From: Peromyscus leucopus
Lineage: Eukaryota > Chordata > Mammalia > Rodentia > Cricetidae
NCBI RefSeq assembly: GCF_004664715.2
Contig: NC_051082.1
Location: forward strand, 8,004,498 to 8,068,497
Length of the DNA: 64,000 bases
Reading direction: 5' to 3'
This document shows, piece after piece, positions 30,752 to 40,948 of this stretch. The position numbers and the translations under genes are program-made. Under the pieces are notes generated by a model. It made no database searches. It worked only from the letters and a program-made list of their open reading frames with translations, and was not told the DNA's origin. Position 1 is the first letter of the stretch; each line of letters starts with the position of its first letter.

Positions 30752-31151
30752 TGTCCTAGGGTTACTATTACTATGACAAAACATCATGCCCAAGATCAAG
30801 TTGGAGAAGAAAGGATTTATGTGGCTTATACTTGTGCATCACTCTTTATCGTCAAAGGAAGTCAAGACAGGAACTCAAACAGGGCAGGAACCTGGAGGCA
30901 GGAGAGGATGCAGAGGCCATGGAGGGGTGCTGCTTACTGGCTTACTGCTCAGCCTGCTTTCTTATAGAACCCAGGACCACCAGACCAGGGATGGCACACC
31001 CACCCCACAATGGGCTGGGCTCTCCCTCACCCATCACTAATTAAGAAAATGCCCTATAGCCTGATCTTATGGAGACATTTCCTCAATTGAGATTCTCTTC
31101 TCTCAGATGACTTTAGCTGGCATCAAGTTGACATAAAGACTAGGCAGCATA
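30752..31151 (-). mobile_element. LTR-like rodent repeat, family B, best copy
   Basis: The plus strand begins TGTCCTAGGGTTACTATT and ends near ACTAGGCAGCA. Modules in order are 'aaggaagtcaagacaggaac', 'gaacctggaggcaggagagg', 'ggggtgctgcttactggctt', 'acccaccccacaatgggctg' and 'gctggcatcaagttgacata'. GGGAC occurs at 30747-30751 and 31152-31156, compatible with a 5-bp target duplication. Confidence 0.8.
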
Positions 31152-32168
31152 GGGACCGTGATTGGCTTAAGAGCCTTCTTTTAGAGACAAGGATGGAGGC
31201 CATGGATGATGCTTAACATACTGGTTCAATCAGCAAACCTTCGTTGGGAATTCAGAGACACCCAAGACCAGCTCTGGCCCTAAGGATGCCTCCAGCCAGG
31301 GAGACATCCTGGAGATAGACTCACAAAGTTCAGAGAAGAAAGTGTCCAAGTGAAGATTTTGGAGCTCACTGCAGGGGCATGGAGGGTGGCGATTTATATG
31401 GCTTAGAGCCAGGGGATTGGATGAATCCTGGGAGAAAGGAACAGTTAACCTGGGATCTTCAAGATAGTGAGGCGTTTGACATCTAAGACTGTAAGGAAGG
31501 GTCTGAGGGACAAAGATGCTCAGGGCAGTCGGGGCATGGAGGATACCGATGACTCATTTGGGGCCTGGGAGACATATTCCTATCAGATCTGTACAGGGTT
31601 GTGGCTAAGGCTAGATCCATTAGAGTGTTTTGGTAAAGAGATCCCAGCCACAAAGAAAAAGTACCTCTCCACCCCTGCCTCCTTTCCTTTTTCTTTTCAG
31701 CGTTATGAGATTGGTTGTGTTAGGGAGCCCACGGTGACTTTGAGTGCTGGGATTGAAGGTGAGCGCATCATGCCACACTATGGCAGCCTGCCTTCATTGA
31801 CTCCCTATGAGTGTCTGCTGATGGAGGATAAGCTTCTGAAAATGCCACACCTTCCCTCTGCATTGCGTGACATCTCTGTCATCTACCAAGCAGCCGTCCA
31901 CGGTGTCTGCTGTGTCTCTAATGAAACTGTTTGTCTGTCTGCACCCATGCCCTTCACTGCCTCGGTCACTACAGCTTTACTTCAGGTCTTCATATCTGGA
32001 AGTAGGAACCTCCAGCCTTGTTAACAATCAAGATTGTCTTAGCACATCTTGGCCCTCCTAATATCCATGGGAACGACTGGATCAGCTTGTCTTCTGTAAG
32101 GACAAAGCAACCGTTGGCATTGTGGTTGGAATTTAATTCTATTGATAGGCCAATTTGGGGAGAATAAT
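31152..32168. other. Unique non-coding sequence with the longest chance ORF
   Basis: One kilobase without recognised repeats. It contains the longest frame in the window, 185 codons at 31467-32024. I see no domain, signal peptide or splice context, and about one frame this long is not surprising in 64 kb on six frames. It is left unannotated as a gene. Confidence 0.5.
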
Positions 32169-32169
32169 T

Positions 32170-32441
32170 GTCCATGCATGTGGAGGCCAGAGGTTGACAG
32201 TGGGTATCTCCCACAATTACCTTCCACCTTGTTTTCTGAGACAGCATCTCTCATCAAACCTACAGTGATGCTGGGTGATGGGTGAGGCTGGGTGGTAGGT
32301 GAGCCCCAACGATCAACCTCTCGCCGCCTCTCCAGGAATGCTGTTATGCTCAGCTTTTTACGTGGGTGCCGGAGATCTGCACTCAGGTCCTCACGCTTGT
32401 GCCGCGAGCACTTTAGCAACTGACTCGTTTCCTTAGCCTCA
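32170..32441 (-). repeat. RSINE/B4-like SINE (antisense)
   Basis: The plus strand has 'ggaggccagaggttgacagt', 'ttgttttctgagacagcatc', 'tttttacgtgggtgccggag' and 'tgcactcaggtcctcacgct'. This is the complete reversed RSINE order. Confidence 0.8.
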
Positions 32442-33061
32442 AGAACGACTTGCTTTTACAGTATGGAGTTTTTTCCAATCCAGGACAATGATGCCTGAAT
32501 TCACTTTGATCTACAATTGGTTAGGTTCCAGGGACCAGATCTATAATCTGGACAGTGAAATTTTAGCTTACAATTTTGTTAAGTCATACGACTATCAAAA
32601 GGTGAAGGACTCTCAGGGGTATGAACTGTGTGAATGCAGAATGGTGGCGTAGGGACAGAAAACAGCTGGGCAGTTAAGAGGACCACTGACTCGTGGTTCA
32701 GGCTGTCTCAGACCTCTTGGGGAGGAGTGGTTGTCTGGTAACCTCCATAAAGGAGCCAGAAGGTGCTAGCCTCAGCTGGTCAATAGTTCCTGGATGACAG
32801 AGAAAGCAGCTAGAAGGTTTGTGCCACAGAGCTGGCTGGACTCCTACAGATCTGACCAGTCAATGTGGTGATAATTCATATGCCCCACCCATTCTGAACC
32901 TCACAGGGCAATTTTTCAATGTCCTACCATGACAGGCAACTTGGCAAACAGCTTGCTCTTTATCAAAATGATTTCTTTTTTGCAAAGATTAATCTATAAG
33001 GAAGCACTGAAGTTTTAAACACTTCCTCCCGCCATCCCAACTCTCTTGGGGTGGGAATCGT
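32442..33061. other. Unique non-coding sequence
   Basis: No gene or repeat was recognised. Confidence 0.45.
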
Positions 33062-33460
33062 TTTTCTGTTGCTATGATAGAGTAGCCCGACCAAAAAAAA
33101 AAAAAAAAAAAAAAAAAGAAAGTTAGGGAAGAAAGGGTGCTATATAGCTCCAAGGGAGGGTCAGCTGTTATGATGGACTGCGTGGTGTCATGGAATTGGG
33201 AGTGTGAGGCTAGCCTGGAAGTCAGGAGGCAGAGTAGTCACATTTTATCTGCACACAGGAAGCAGAGATAGGGGTTGGGGTGGGGAGGGAGGAAGAGAAG
33301 GAAGGGGGGGGAAGTGGGCCAGGCTATAGAACCCCAAAGCCTGTGCCAGTGACACATTTTCTCTACCCCCTAAAGGTTCTATAACCGATCCAAACAGCGC
33401 CACCTACTGGGGACTACAAGTTCAAACACACAAGCCTGTGGGGGACATTTCTCATTGGAA
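33062..33460 (-). mobile_element. Degraded LTR-like rodent repeat
   Basis: The left end 'ttttctgttgctatgataga' and the right end 'cacaagcctgtgggggacat' match the termini of the family A/B repeats, with an A-run at 33095-33117 near the left end. The middle is GA-rich and poorly matched. The right part carries a perfect CTCF-type core, annotated separately. Confidence 0.5.
33397..33410 (-). promoter_or_regulatory. CTCF core motif
   Basis: The plus strand reads GCGCCACCTACTGG. Its reverse complement CCAGTAGGTGGCGC fits the degenerate CTCF core CCASYAGRKGGCR at every position. It lies in the right part of an LTR-like repeat. Binding depends on chromatin and cannot be confirmed from sequence. Confidence 0.55.
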
Positions 33461-34531
33461 CTTCAACTGGATGGTTCTATTCCTTCTGTTCTGAATTCCA
33501 TTCACGTGGTTTCCTTTCAAATATGAAGCTCTTGTCATACATGGAACTGGTTCATGGCAGAACCCTTGTTCTATGCTGTTGTGTTGGATTCAGTATTTTG
33601 TTTATTTTTTTAGTAACGAGAGAGTGGCCTGTCATTTTTTTTTCTGGTGATTTACTCATCTGGTTTTTAATATATGCATGTTTGCACCAAAGCTATGTCA
33701 ACTTCAAAGAGCTGAACTGAGAAGTGTTTCACTGTTTTGTGTTTTCTGTTAGAGGTTGAGGAAGGTCATTCTGATTTCTTTCTTAAATACTTGGAATAAT
33801 TAGGTGGTGAAAACCACTGGGTCTACAGATTTCTTTGTGGAAAAGGTAATTACAGGCTCAAGTTTTCAAATCGATGCTGAAGCAGTCAGAGGTTTTGTTT
33901 CTCTCTGTGTTAATTTTTCCCATAAAGTATGCCTTTCATTTGTGTCCTTCACCTAGAGTCTTTAATTCCATTGAAATAAAGTTTTTCTCTTTTTAAAAAT
34001 AATTTTCTGTTATTGTTTTTTTCAGTATCTTGGGATCTTGCTTGGAGTTTATCAATTTTCAAATAAACAATTTAGGTTTTGTTGATTTTTTTCCTCTATT
34101 GTGTTTGCTTTCTGTTTTTATCGATTTCTGCTCTTTATTATTTTTTCTTGTTTGATTTGACATGTACTTTTCTAGATGCTTCAGATGGCTGTTTATCTCC
34201 GATTTCCAATCTCTTCTAATTTGCCCATTGAGAATTGTGACTTTGTATCTAACCAGAGACTTAACTATGTGCCACAGTTTCTGATGCATCCTATTTTAAT
34301 TTTCATTTATTTAAAAATCCTCTAGATTCCTATTAGTTCTTAAGCATCATATTTTAAAAATATTTTGTCATTATTGATTTCTAATTCAATTGTGATCAGA
34401 AAATACATTCTGATAATTTTTTATACAATTTTGTTTAACTTAGCTTTCTGAATCAAATTTTGATTCATGAGGTAAAGGTTTCCTGTGTGTTTAAAAATTT
34501 TTTGCTTTCTAGCTCTGCAGTGGTCACACAC

Positions 34532-34684
34532 TTGGGCAGTGGTGGTGCACACCTTTAATCCCAGCACTCGGGAGGCTGAGGCAGGAGGATCTCTGTGAGT
34601 TTGAGGCCAGCCTGGTCTACAGTGAGAGTTCCAAGACAGCCAGGGTTACACAGAGAAACCCTGTCTTAAAAAACAAAACAAAAT
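34532..34684 (+). repeat. B1 SINE inside the antisense L1
   Basis: 'cagtggtggtgcacaccttt', 'aatcccagcactcgggaggc', 'gaggccagcctggtctacag' and 'acagccagggttacacagag' lead into a (CAAAA)n tail. The 3' half has the general muroid 'cagccaggg' form, unlike the cricetid-type B1s elsewhere in the window. Confidence 0.95.
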
Positions 34685-34732
34685 TGTGCTTTTTGTATAG
34701 AGTGAATTTTTATTTATCTCCTGTTTTACCAA

Positions 34733-34734
<2 letters not shown>

Positions 34735-34772
<38 letters not shown>
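34735..34772 (+). repeat. (TG)n microsatellite
   Basis: About 18 TG units. Confidence 0.95.
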
Positions 34773-34774
<2 letters not shown>

Positions 34775-35510
34775 ATTTTTTGCAGCTTCATCCAATCTTC
34801 AGTCAACCATCTATTAGGTTTTTAATTTCAATTGTATTTTTAAGTTTTAGGATTTATATTTGGGTCTTTTGTGGATTTCCTCTGTCTGGCCCAATTATGT
34901 AAAGGATTAACTGCTCAGATTCATTTACTGTGTTGTTTCTTCTAAATCCTTGATAAGCATATGTTCACTTTTTAAAAATGAGTGCCTAAGTAAGGGTGTG
35001 AAGATACTCAACCCTGATGGGCTTATCTTCCTTTTCTTTTCAGCCAGCTTCTTGATGTATACATTTTGAAAGTTAGTTGTTGCAAATAAAAAATTGTTTC
35101 ATCTTCTGTTGTTATTCCATTGAAATAAACTTTCCTTGGAAACTTTCCCTTCGCATCTAGCTACACTGTTGCTCTCAGGTTTATTTGCTGGTTACTTTTG
35201 CTTTTGTTCAGTCCTTATCTTTTGCACTTTCAGATTTCTGGGCTCTTGTTGTTAGGATATGTCTCATACAAGCAGTGTAGAGCTGTGTTATTCCGATATA
35301 GTTAGTCAAAGTAGGTCTTTCAAATGGAGTATTTAGTCCGTTTATGTTTAATATAGTTTCTGATGCATCCTGTTTTGCATCTATCCATATTAGTGCCTTT
35401 TTCTATTTCTCTCAGCTGTTTTTTTTCCTTTCTCTTTTTCTGTAATTCAAGTCGATCAGTTTTTAAAAATCAAATGAGTGTTTCTATTATGAAGCTGTCA
35501 ATTATACATT

Positions 35511-36274
35511 TGTGCTGTTATGAATGACAATGGCCCCATAGACTCATATATATGAATGCTTGATTCCTAGTTGGTGACACTGTTTTGGGAAGGATTAATA
35601 AGTATCAGAGAAGATATAGTGGTGTAGTCAGAAGTTTTCCTTTGTCCCACCCAGTCTCACAGCCGCTGGGACCCAAGTAAACATACAGATGCTTATATTA
35701 CTTGCAAATTGTATGACCTAATGACTCAGGCTTCTCTTTAGCTATCTCTTACAACTTAACTCAGCCCATTTCTATTAATCTATGCATTGCCACGTGGCTT
35801 CGTGGCTTACTGGTACTTTCACATCTTGCTTCTGGCAGTGGCTCAAAGTGTCTACCCCATTCTCCTTTCTTCTCCTCTCTCTCTAGTTAGAATGTACCAC
35901 CAAACCTTATTCTGCCTCACCATTGGCCAAGCAGCTTTATTTATCAACCAATCAGAGCAACACATATTCACATTGTACAGAAAGACATCCCGCAGGAATG
36001 TGGCCTTGTTGGAGTAGATGTATCACTGAGGGTGAGCTTTGAGGTTTCAAAAACCCACACCAAGCCCAGTCTTCCCCCACCTCCTATCTCGTGCTTGTGG
36101 ATCAGATGTAAACTCTCAGCTACTGCTCCAGCATCATGCCTGCCTGCCTGTTGCCATGCTCCCTGCTATGATGGCCATGGACTCATCCTCCGAAACTATA
36201 AGCACCAATAAACTTTTCTATAAGTTCTCTTGGTCATGGTGTCTTTTCATAGCAATTAAAAAAGCAACCAAGAC
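35511..36274 (+). mobile_element. LTR-like rodent repeat, family A, split by an ERV LTR
   Basis: It starts TGTGCTGTTATGAATGAC and ends CAACCAAGACA. It contains 'atggccccatagactcatat', 'tgtggccttgttggagtaga', 'ctttgaggtttcaaaaaccc', 'tcagctactgctccagcatc' and 'ctcttggtcatggtgtcttt'. This orientation is the reverse of the other copies and carries the AATAAA-type signal. An LTR of another family occupies 35623-35994. Confidence 0.8.
35623..35994 (-). mobile_element. Solo ERV2-type LTR, mysTR/MYSERV-like (antisense)
   Basis: Read on the minus strand it starts TGCGGGATGTCTTTCTGTAC and ends CTGACTACA. It has a 'gattggttgataaataaagc' block and the conserved end 'catctgtatgtttacttggg'. It is closely similar to the LTR at 38017. 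It interrupts the family A repeat. A clean 6-bp duplication was not found. Confidence 0.8.
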
Positions 36275-36619
36275 ACTATCTTTTAGCAATTACCCTAAAA
36301 ATGAAGGCATGATGCTTCTGTTTATTAGTGTCTACTATAAACTAGTATTTTAAAATCACTTAAGACAAGATAATATGAAGGTCTATTATACTGTAAACTA
36401 ATTTGTGTGCTTTCTGACTTTTATGTGTGTGCATATTTTTCATTTAAATCTACAGACGTTTAAAGCCTCATTAGAAATTGCTACTGTTGTTTTCAATGTT
36501 TAATTGTATTTTTTCATATGCTTTTCCTGTGGAGAATACTATTTGTGTTCTTTCTTTCTGGGGGAACTTTCCATTTGCCTGCAGAAGTCTCTTCCATACT
36601 TATTTGCTTTTGGCCTTGC
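36275..36619. other. AT-rich sequence, possible old LINE
   Basis: Bases 36478-36610 could be an antisense L1 relic. No gene was seen. Confidence 0.35.
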
Positions 36620-36624
36620 TGGCA

Positions 36625-37060
36625 CTGTGTATTAGTTCCCTCAAAGTTGGAACATTTTATCCTGAAGGAAGACTCCTTAACAGCCAGGAAGTAAACAACT
36701 CATAACTCTCAGGAAGGCCCTGAAACCGACTGGCTTCACAAACTTCCCTCCCTCTCCAAGGTTATATAAGCAGTACAGACTTTTCAGACCTGTTGAGCTT
36801 CCTTCATGTGAGTGATCTTTCAGGCTAGGTTAGGCTTCCCAACAAGTCAGCTGCCGTTCTATAAGTGATCACCCAGGCTAGGGTAGGCTTTCTAATGAGG
36901 CAGCCTGGGGTCCCACCCACTCAGGGTGGATCTTATATCCTTACTTAATCCTCCATTGGAAATGCTTTCAGGTGTGGCCAGAGTTGTGTTTCCTAAGTGA
37001 CTCAAAACCCAGTCAAGTTAACAGTGAAGCTTGACTATCACAACCACACAGATGTTAATG
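36625..37060 (+). mobile_element. LTR-like block with TATA box
   Basis: The block has 'gtattagttccctcaaagtt', a TATA-type GGTTATATAAGCAG at about 36761-36774, and a diverged 53-bp direct duplication (agtgatctttcaggctagg at 36811, agtgatcacccaggctagg at 36864). The right third matches the tail module of family B-type repeats ('cccacccactcagggtggat'). Boundaries and family are uncertain. Confidence 0.4.
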
Positions 37061-37224
37061 CTATAACTCCAAAATACAAATCACCTGTGATTTTTCTCTG
37101 ATTGGCTATTTCTTTCTTTGTGTGCCCTGCACACATTTATTTGACTAATTGGGGCCATAGGAAATGAAATCAGTATGTTGATGAGATGCAGTACTATGTA
37201 TAATCACACCATTTGTTTATTTCT
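37061..37224. other. Short unique stretch
   Basis: Nothing was recognised. Confidence 0.35.
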
Positions 37225-37382
37225 ATTTACTATTTATTTATTTAGACAGGGTTTCTCTGTGTAACTTCTCTGGAAGTCCTGGAACTCACTATAGAGCAGG
37301 CTATCCTCGAACTCATGAAGATCAGCCTGCCTCTGCCTCCTGAGTGCTGGGATTAAAGGTGTGCGCCACCACACTAGGCCCC
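37225..37382 (-). repeat. B1 SINE (antisense)
   Basis: 'gacagggtttctctgtgtaa', 'agtcctggaactcactatag', 'ctgcctctgcctcctgagtg' and 'ctgggattaaaggtgtgcgc' are a reversed B1. Confidence 0.92.
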
Positions 37383-37494
37383 ATTTATTTTCTTTTATTA
37401 CTTAATTTCTCTTACTTGTGGTGCTAGCACTTGAACTCAGGGTCTTGTACATTCTAGGAGAAAAATTTACTAAAAAAAAATTATACTGAACTAC

Positions 37495-37635
37495 ACACTT
37501 AGCTCATGGTTTTTAAGATGGACGCTAGTTACATTTCCCAGGCTGATCTTGAGCTCCTTGGACTTACATGGCCTTTGTCCTCAGCATCCTGAGTACTGGC
37601 ACTATAGGTCTATGCCATCACCCCTTGCTTTTTAG
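37495..37635 (-). repeat. Old B1-like SINE (antisense)
   Basis: 'cccaggctgatcttgagctc', 'cttggacttacatggccttt' and 'ctgagtactggcactatagg' match an old monomeric 7SL-derived element rather than modern B1. Confidence 0.6.
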
Positions 37636-38016
37636 TGAAGCATTATTCATAACTGCTAAGACAGGGAACCAAGCTAAGTTATGGGTGCATGGTACACTAT
37701 GCACATAAGAGGTTATTATTATGTCTTAAAAAACCAAGCCATTCCATAATGCTTACATATTTCCAAATACTGTTTTTACACAATAAAATGTAAAAATTTT
37801 GTCAATGAAATATAAAGAGATTTTGAAAAAATGAGCCTTGTAGTGATGGGAGATGAAGAGAAAGGGATAATACAGATATTTTTCAAAGAGTTTACCACTC
37901 ACCTTAGTTCATGAGTCACCTCTGTAATTCTTGCTTAATGACTATTTTGTTATATAGAATTTTATTATGTTAAAGTTAAAACATTCCTTTTTGATTAGAC
38001 AGAAAATGGGAAGTGC
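37636..38016. other. AT-rich unique sequence
   Basis: Nothing was recognised. Confidence 0.4.
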
Positions 38017-38376
38017 TGTGGGATGGTCTTTCTGTACGCTGTGAATGTTTTTCTCTCATTGGTTGATAAATAAAGCTGGCCAATGGTGAGGCAGAATAAA
38101 GTTAGGTGGTACATTGGAACTGAAGATGGAGATGAAGGGTGGAGTCAGGGCAAATTCTGAGAGCCACCACCAGGAGAAGCAAGATGTGAGAGAACAGGTT
38201 TTGCCATGTGGCAAAATATAACTTAATAGGAATGGGTTGAGTTAAGTTGTAAGAGCTAATTAGCAAAAAGCCTGAGCCATAGGCCATACAGTTTGTAATT
38301 AACATAAGCCTCTGTGTGTTTACTTGGGACCGAGCGGCTGCGGGACTGGGTGGAACAAAGGAAACTTCTGCCTACA
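38017..38376 (+). mobile_element. Solo ERV2-type LTR, mysTR/MYSERV-like (sense)
   Basis: It starts TGTGGGATGGTCTTTCTGTA and ends CTTCTGCCTACA. It shares 'attggttgataaataaagct', 'ggccaatggtgaggcagaat' and 'gtgtttacttgggaccgagc' with the antisense copy at 35623. No internal retroviral region lies beside it. Flanking hexamers do not match, so the duplication is lost or the ends are misplaced by a few bases. Confidence 0.82.
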
Positions 38377-38839
38377 CACCTCATTAAAGTCTCTAAGGTA
38401 TGCTGAACTACTGTTTTGCATAGAACAAATGCAATTCAAGGAATTAGGCCATTTCCCTCAAGTCTTCACAGTGGGCGTCATCAGACTGGGATTCAGGTCT
38501 CCATGTCTTAAAGGATGCCTGACCCATATGCAGTACTGAAGCCCTTCTACAGTTTTTGTACTTTTTTGTTTCTGTGATTGACTTCCAATTTGACTTTTTG
38601 ATAGTCATAGAATGTTAGGCTGTTGGAGTCCATCCAGGTTACCACTACAAGATACTAGAAACTGGGCTCATGAACATCAGGAACTTCTTGTTCCTATTTG
38701 GGGCCTGGGAAGTGTAAGATCAAGGTGTTGGCTGATTCAGTGTCTGAGGAGATAGTCCTGGCTCATAGATGGTCCCTTTTCAACCATGTCCTCACATGGT
38801 AGAAGGCAGCTCTCATGGCTTCATTGTCATTGTCTAAAG
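38377..38839. other. Unique sequence
   Basis: Nothing was recognised. Confidence 0.4.
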
Positions 38840-39084
38840 TGATAGGCTTTCCTTCTTTCTTTTCTTTTTCTTTCTCTCTCTCTCTTTTTTTTTTTTTTTT
38901 TTTTTGTTTGTTTGTTTGTTTGTTACAAGACAGGGTTTCTCTGTGTAGTTTTGGTGCCTGTCCTGGATCTCACTCTGTAGACCAGGCTGGTCTTGAACTC
39001 ACAGAGATCTGCCTGGCTCTGCCTCCCAAATGCTGGGATTAAAGGCATGTGCCACTGCTGCCCGGCCATGATAGGCTTTCTTTT
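38840..39084 (-). repeat. B1 SINE (antisense) with target-site duplication
   Basis: A long T-rich tail ending in (TTTG)n is followed by 'acagggtttctctgtgtagt', 'tttggtgcctgtcctggatc' and 'ctgggattaaaggcatgtgc'. Duplications are tgataggctttccttc at 38840-38855 and tgataggctttctttt at 39069-39084, differing at two positions. Confidence 0.95.
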
Positions 39085-39116
39085 TAAAGGCAGATAATAT
39101 TCTATTGTATATGTGT

Positions 39117-39352
39117 GCCACCTACCCACCCACCCATCCATCCATCCACCCACTCACCCGTCCACCCACCCATCCATCCATCCATCCATCCATCCACCCA
39201 CCCACCCATCCATCCATCCATCCATCCATGCATACATACATCCATCTATCCACCCATCCACCCACCCACCCGTCCACCCACCTGTCCATCCACCCATCCG
39301 TCCACCCACCCGTCCATCCATCCATCCATCCATCCATCCATCCATCCATCCA
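39117..39352 (+). repeat. Large (ATCC)n/(ACCC)n microsatellite
   Basis: About 236 bp of CCAT and CCAC tetranucleotides in alternating blocks, with CATA and CGTC interruptions. Because the unit is 4 bp, all three plus frames stay open and encode HPSI or THPP repeats, and the minus strand encodes MDGW repeats. None is a gene. Confidence 0.97.
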
Positions 39353-39718
39353 CAGACACCAAGATCACTAATTCCATACATAGGGGCCTCTGACCTGATG
39401 ACTTAATCATCTCTGAAAGAACCAGGTGCCTACTGTTTCACGTTGGGTGTCAGATTTCCCACATGAACTTTTGGGGAAAGTAAATAGTCAGACAATAGGA
39501 AGTTAGATAAAGGAATGTTCCTGGAGAGAGAAAAGAGGGAAAATAATGGAGAGAAACTGACCATTTCTTTCTGTTATCTCAGTACAAAATGACCTTTCAG
39601 TTTTGGTAGAAAAATTCTGTGGGCCAGTCTAGAAATCCCCTCAAATGGCCAGTTGAAGGACATGAGTTTGTTCAATGGACATTTGCTAATTTTAATTGAA
39701 AAGAGATCCTAACAGTTG
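39353..39718. other. Unique sequence
   Basis: Nothing was recognised. Confidence 0.4.
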
Positions 39719-39719
39719 C

Positions 39720-40130
39720 AGCAGTAATTGTTATTTGGCAAGGACCTACTGTGTGCCATGCACTAAGATAGGAACTTTGTTTACTTTTATCTTTAGTCAT
39801 CAGCACATTTTGGAGAAGTTACTAATTTTAATCTTTTGCACTTATTTATCTACTTATTCCTTTGTATATGTGTATGGGCACTTGCACACAACAACAGATG
39901 TGTGGAGGTCAGAGGATGATTTTCAGGAGTTGGTTCTCTCCTTCCACTTTATGGGTCCTGGGTATCAAGCCCAGGTCATCAGGCTTGGCAGTCAGGGCCT
40001 TTACCCACTGCGTGTCTGGCCTGGAAATAGTTGTTTTTACTTCTGTTGTTGTGGACTTGAAAACAGAGACACGGGGAAATGAAGAACTCACCTCAGTACA
40101 CTTCAGATCCAGAATTTGAACCCTTTTATG
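39720..40130 (+). repeat. MIR SINE split by a B3-type SINE
   Basis: The left part 'ggacctactgtgtgccatgc', 'actaagataggaactttgtt' and the right part 'gacttgaaaacagagacacg' with 'ccagaatttgaaccc' trace the two halves of one MIR. A younger antisense SINE at 39836-40021 separates them. Confidence 0.55.
39836..40021 (-). repeat. B3-type SINE (antisense) inside MIR
   Basis: The plus strand reads 'tgtgtggaggtcagaggatg', 'gttggttctctccttccact', 'ttatgggtcctgggtatcaa' and 'gcccaggtcatcaggcttgg', the reversed B3 body. It is nearly complete. Confidence 0.82.
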
Positions 40131-40199
40131 AGCTGCCTGCCAAGAATGCTTATATTTCTGTATGTGCTACTTAATGCTCCAATCCTACTTTAAGCCAAA

Positions 40200-40865
40200 G
40201 AAGGAACAGAAGGAACCCAATAAATGCAATTTGTTTTTAGTGATACCGTAGTAGACTTCCCAGAAAAGAGCCACAAAATAATATTAGTGAGGCCTCTCTG
40301 TCTTGGCAGGAATTGTGATAAATATCTCCAAAATGACCCTTTGGAAGACCCCCCAGAGTTCCACATCATCCAGTTTCCAAGTGTCAGGAACAGATTATGT
40401 CCTTTTTGGTTGCAGGCTCCAAGGCTGCCATTTGCTCCAAATATTTCCTGGTTGCGAATGTTACTGATCTGACAGTTTATTTCCCGAGATATATTAGTTC
40501 CAAAGTGATATGATATGAATGTGCCACTCTAAGGAAATTGGCCTTGTGATAGGCTCTCTCCTGGGAAGATCACGCCATCCTGACGACAGTACTAATTTGA
40601 TGAAGAAGTGGCAAACACAATTAGCGGGCTCGCCTGGTGATTTTCCAGTCGTGATGTTTGGGGGCCGTTATTGGTTTAGCTGTAATTGAGCCTAAGATGA
40701 TCTGAAAATGTCTAAGTCAGTGTGAAAGTCACTCACGGTTTTGGCTCCCAGGGTGGATGTTCAGGAACCAGGTGGATCGGCGACATTTAGATGTTTGGGG
40801 ACCGGAGGGCATGTGCCAGGTTGGTGATGTCTGATATTGCAAACAGCAAACACCACGTTTTCATT
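40200..40865. promoter_or_regulatory. Candidate conserved non-coding element
   Basis: A 660-bp block free of rodent repeats between a MIR and an LTR-like element. It has 'gcaaacacaattagcgggct', 'ttggtttagctgtaattgag', 'cctaagatgatctgaaaatg' and 'gtgataggctctctcctggg', and it retains CpGs near 40572-40670. An 82-codon open frame at 40224-40472 is present. Homeodomain and GATA-type words are frequent. Conservation has not been tested. Confidence 0.4.
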
Positions 40866-40866
40866 G

Positions 40867-40914
40867 TGTCTTAGTCACTGTTCTATTGCCATGAAGAGAC
40901 ATTGTGACCACGAC

Positions 40915-40948
<34 letters not shown>

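Larger units (their letters stand above)
33470..35510 (-). repeat. L1 ORF2 region (antisense), AT-rich
   Basis: The plus strand carries antisense ORF2 landmarks: 'ttttatcgatttctgctctt', 'aattcaattgtgatcagaaa', 'gatttctgggctcttgttgt', 'catacaagcagtgtagagct' and 'tccgtttatgtttaatatag'. All frames are broken, so this is an old inactive copy. It is interrupted by a B1 at 34532 and a TG repeat at 34735. The left limit is soft. Confidence 0.75.

Noticed and set aside
31467..32024. Longest open frame, 185 codons on the plus strand
   Set aside because: There is no domain, signal peptide, splice context or neighbour. With roughly two thousand ATG starts on six frames, one frame of this length is not unexpected by chance.
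33470..35510. Possible active L1
   Set aside because: ORF2 is broken in all frames, no ORF1 or 5' UTR is present, and the copy is interrupted by other repeats.
39105..39406. His/Pro/Ile-rich proteins in three frames
   Set aside because: All are translations of one tetranucleotide microsatellite.
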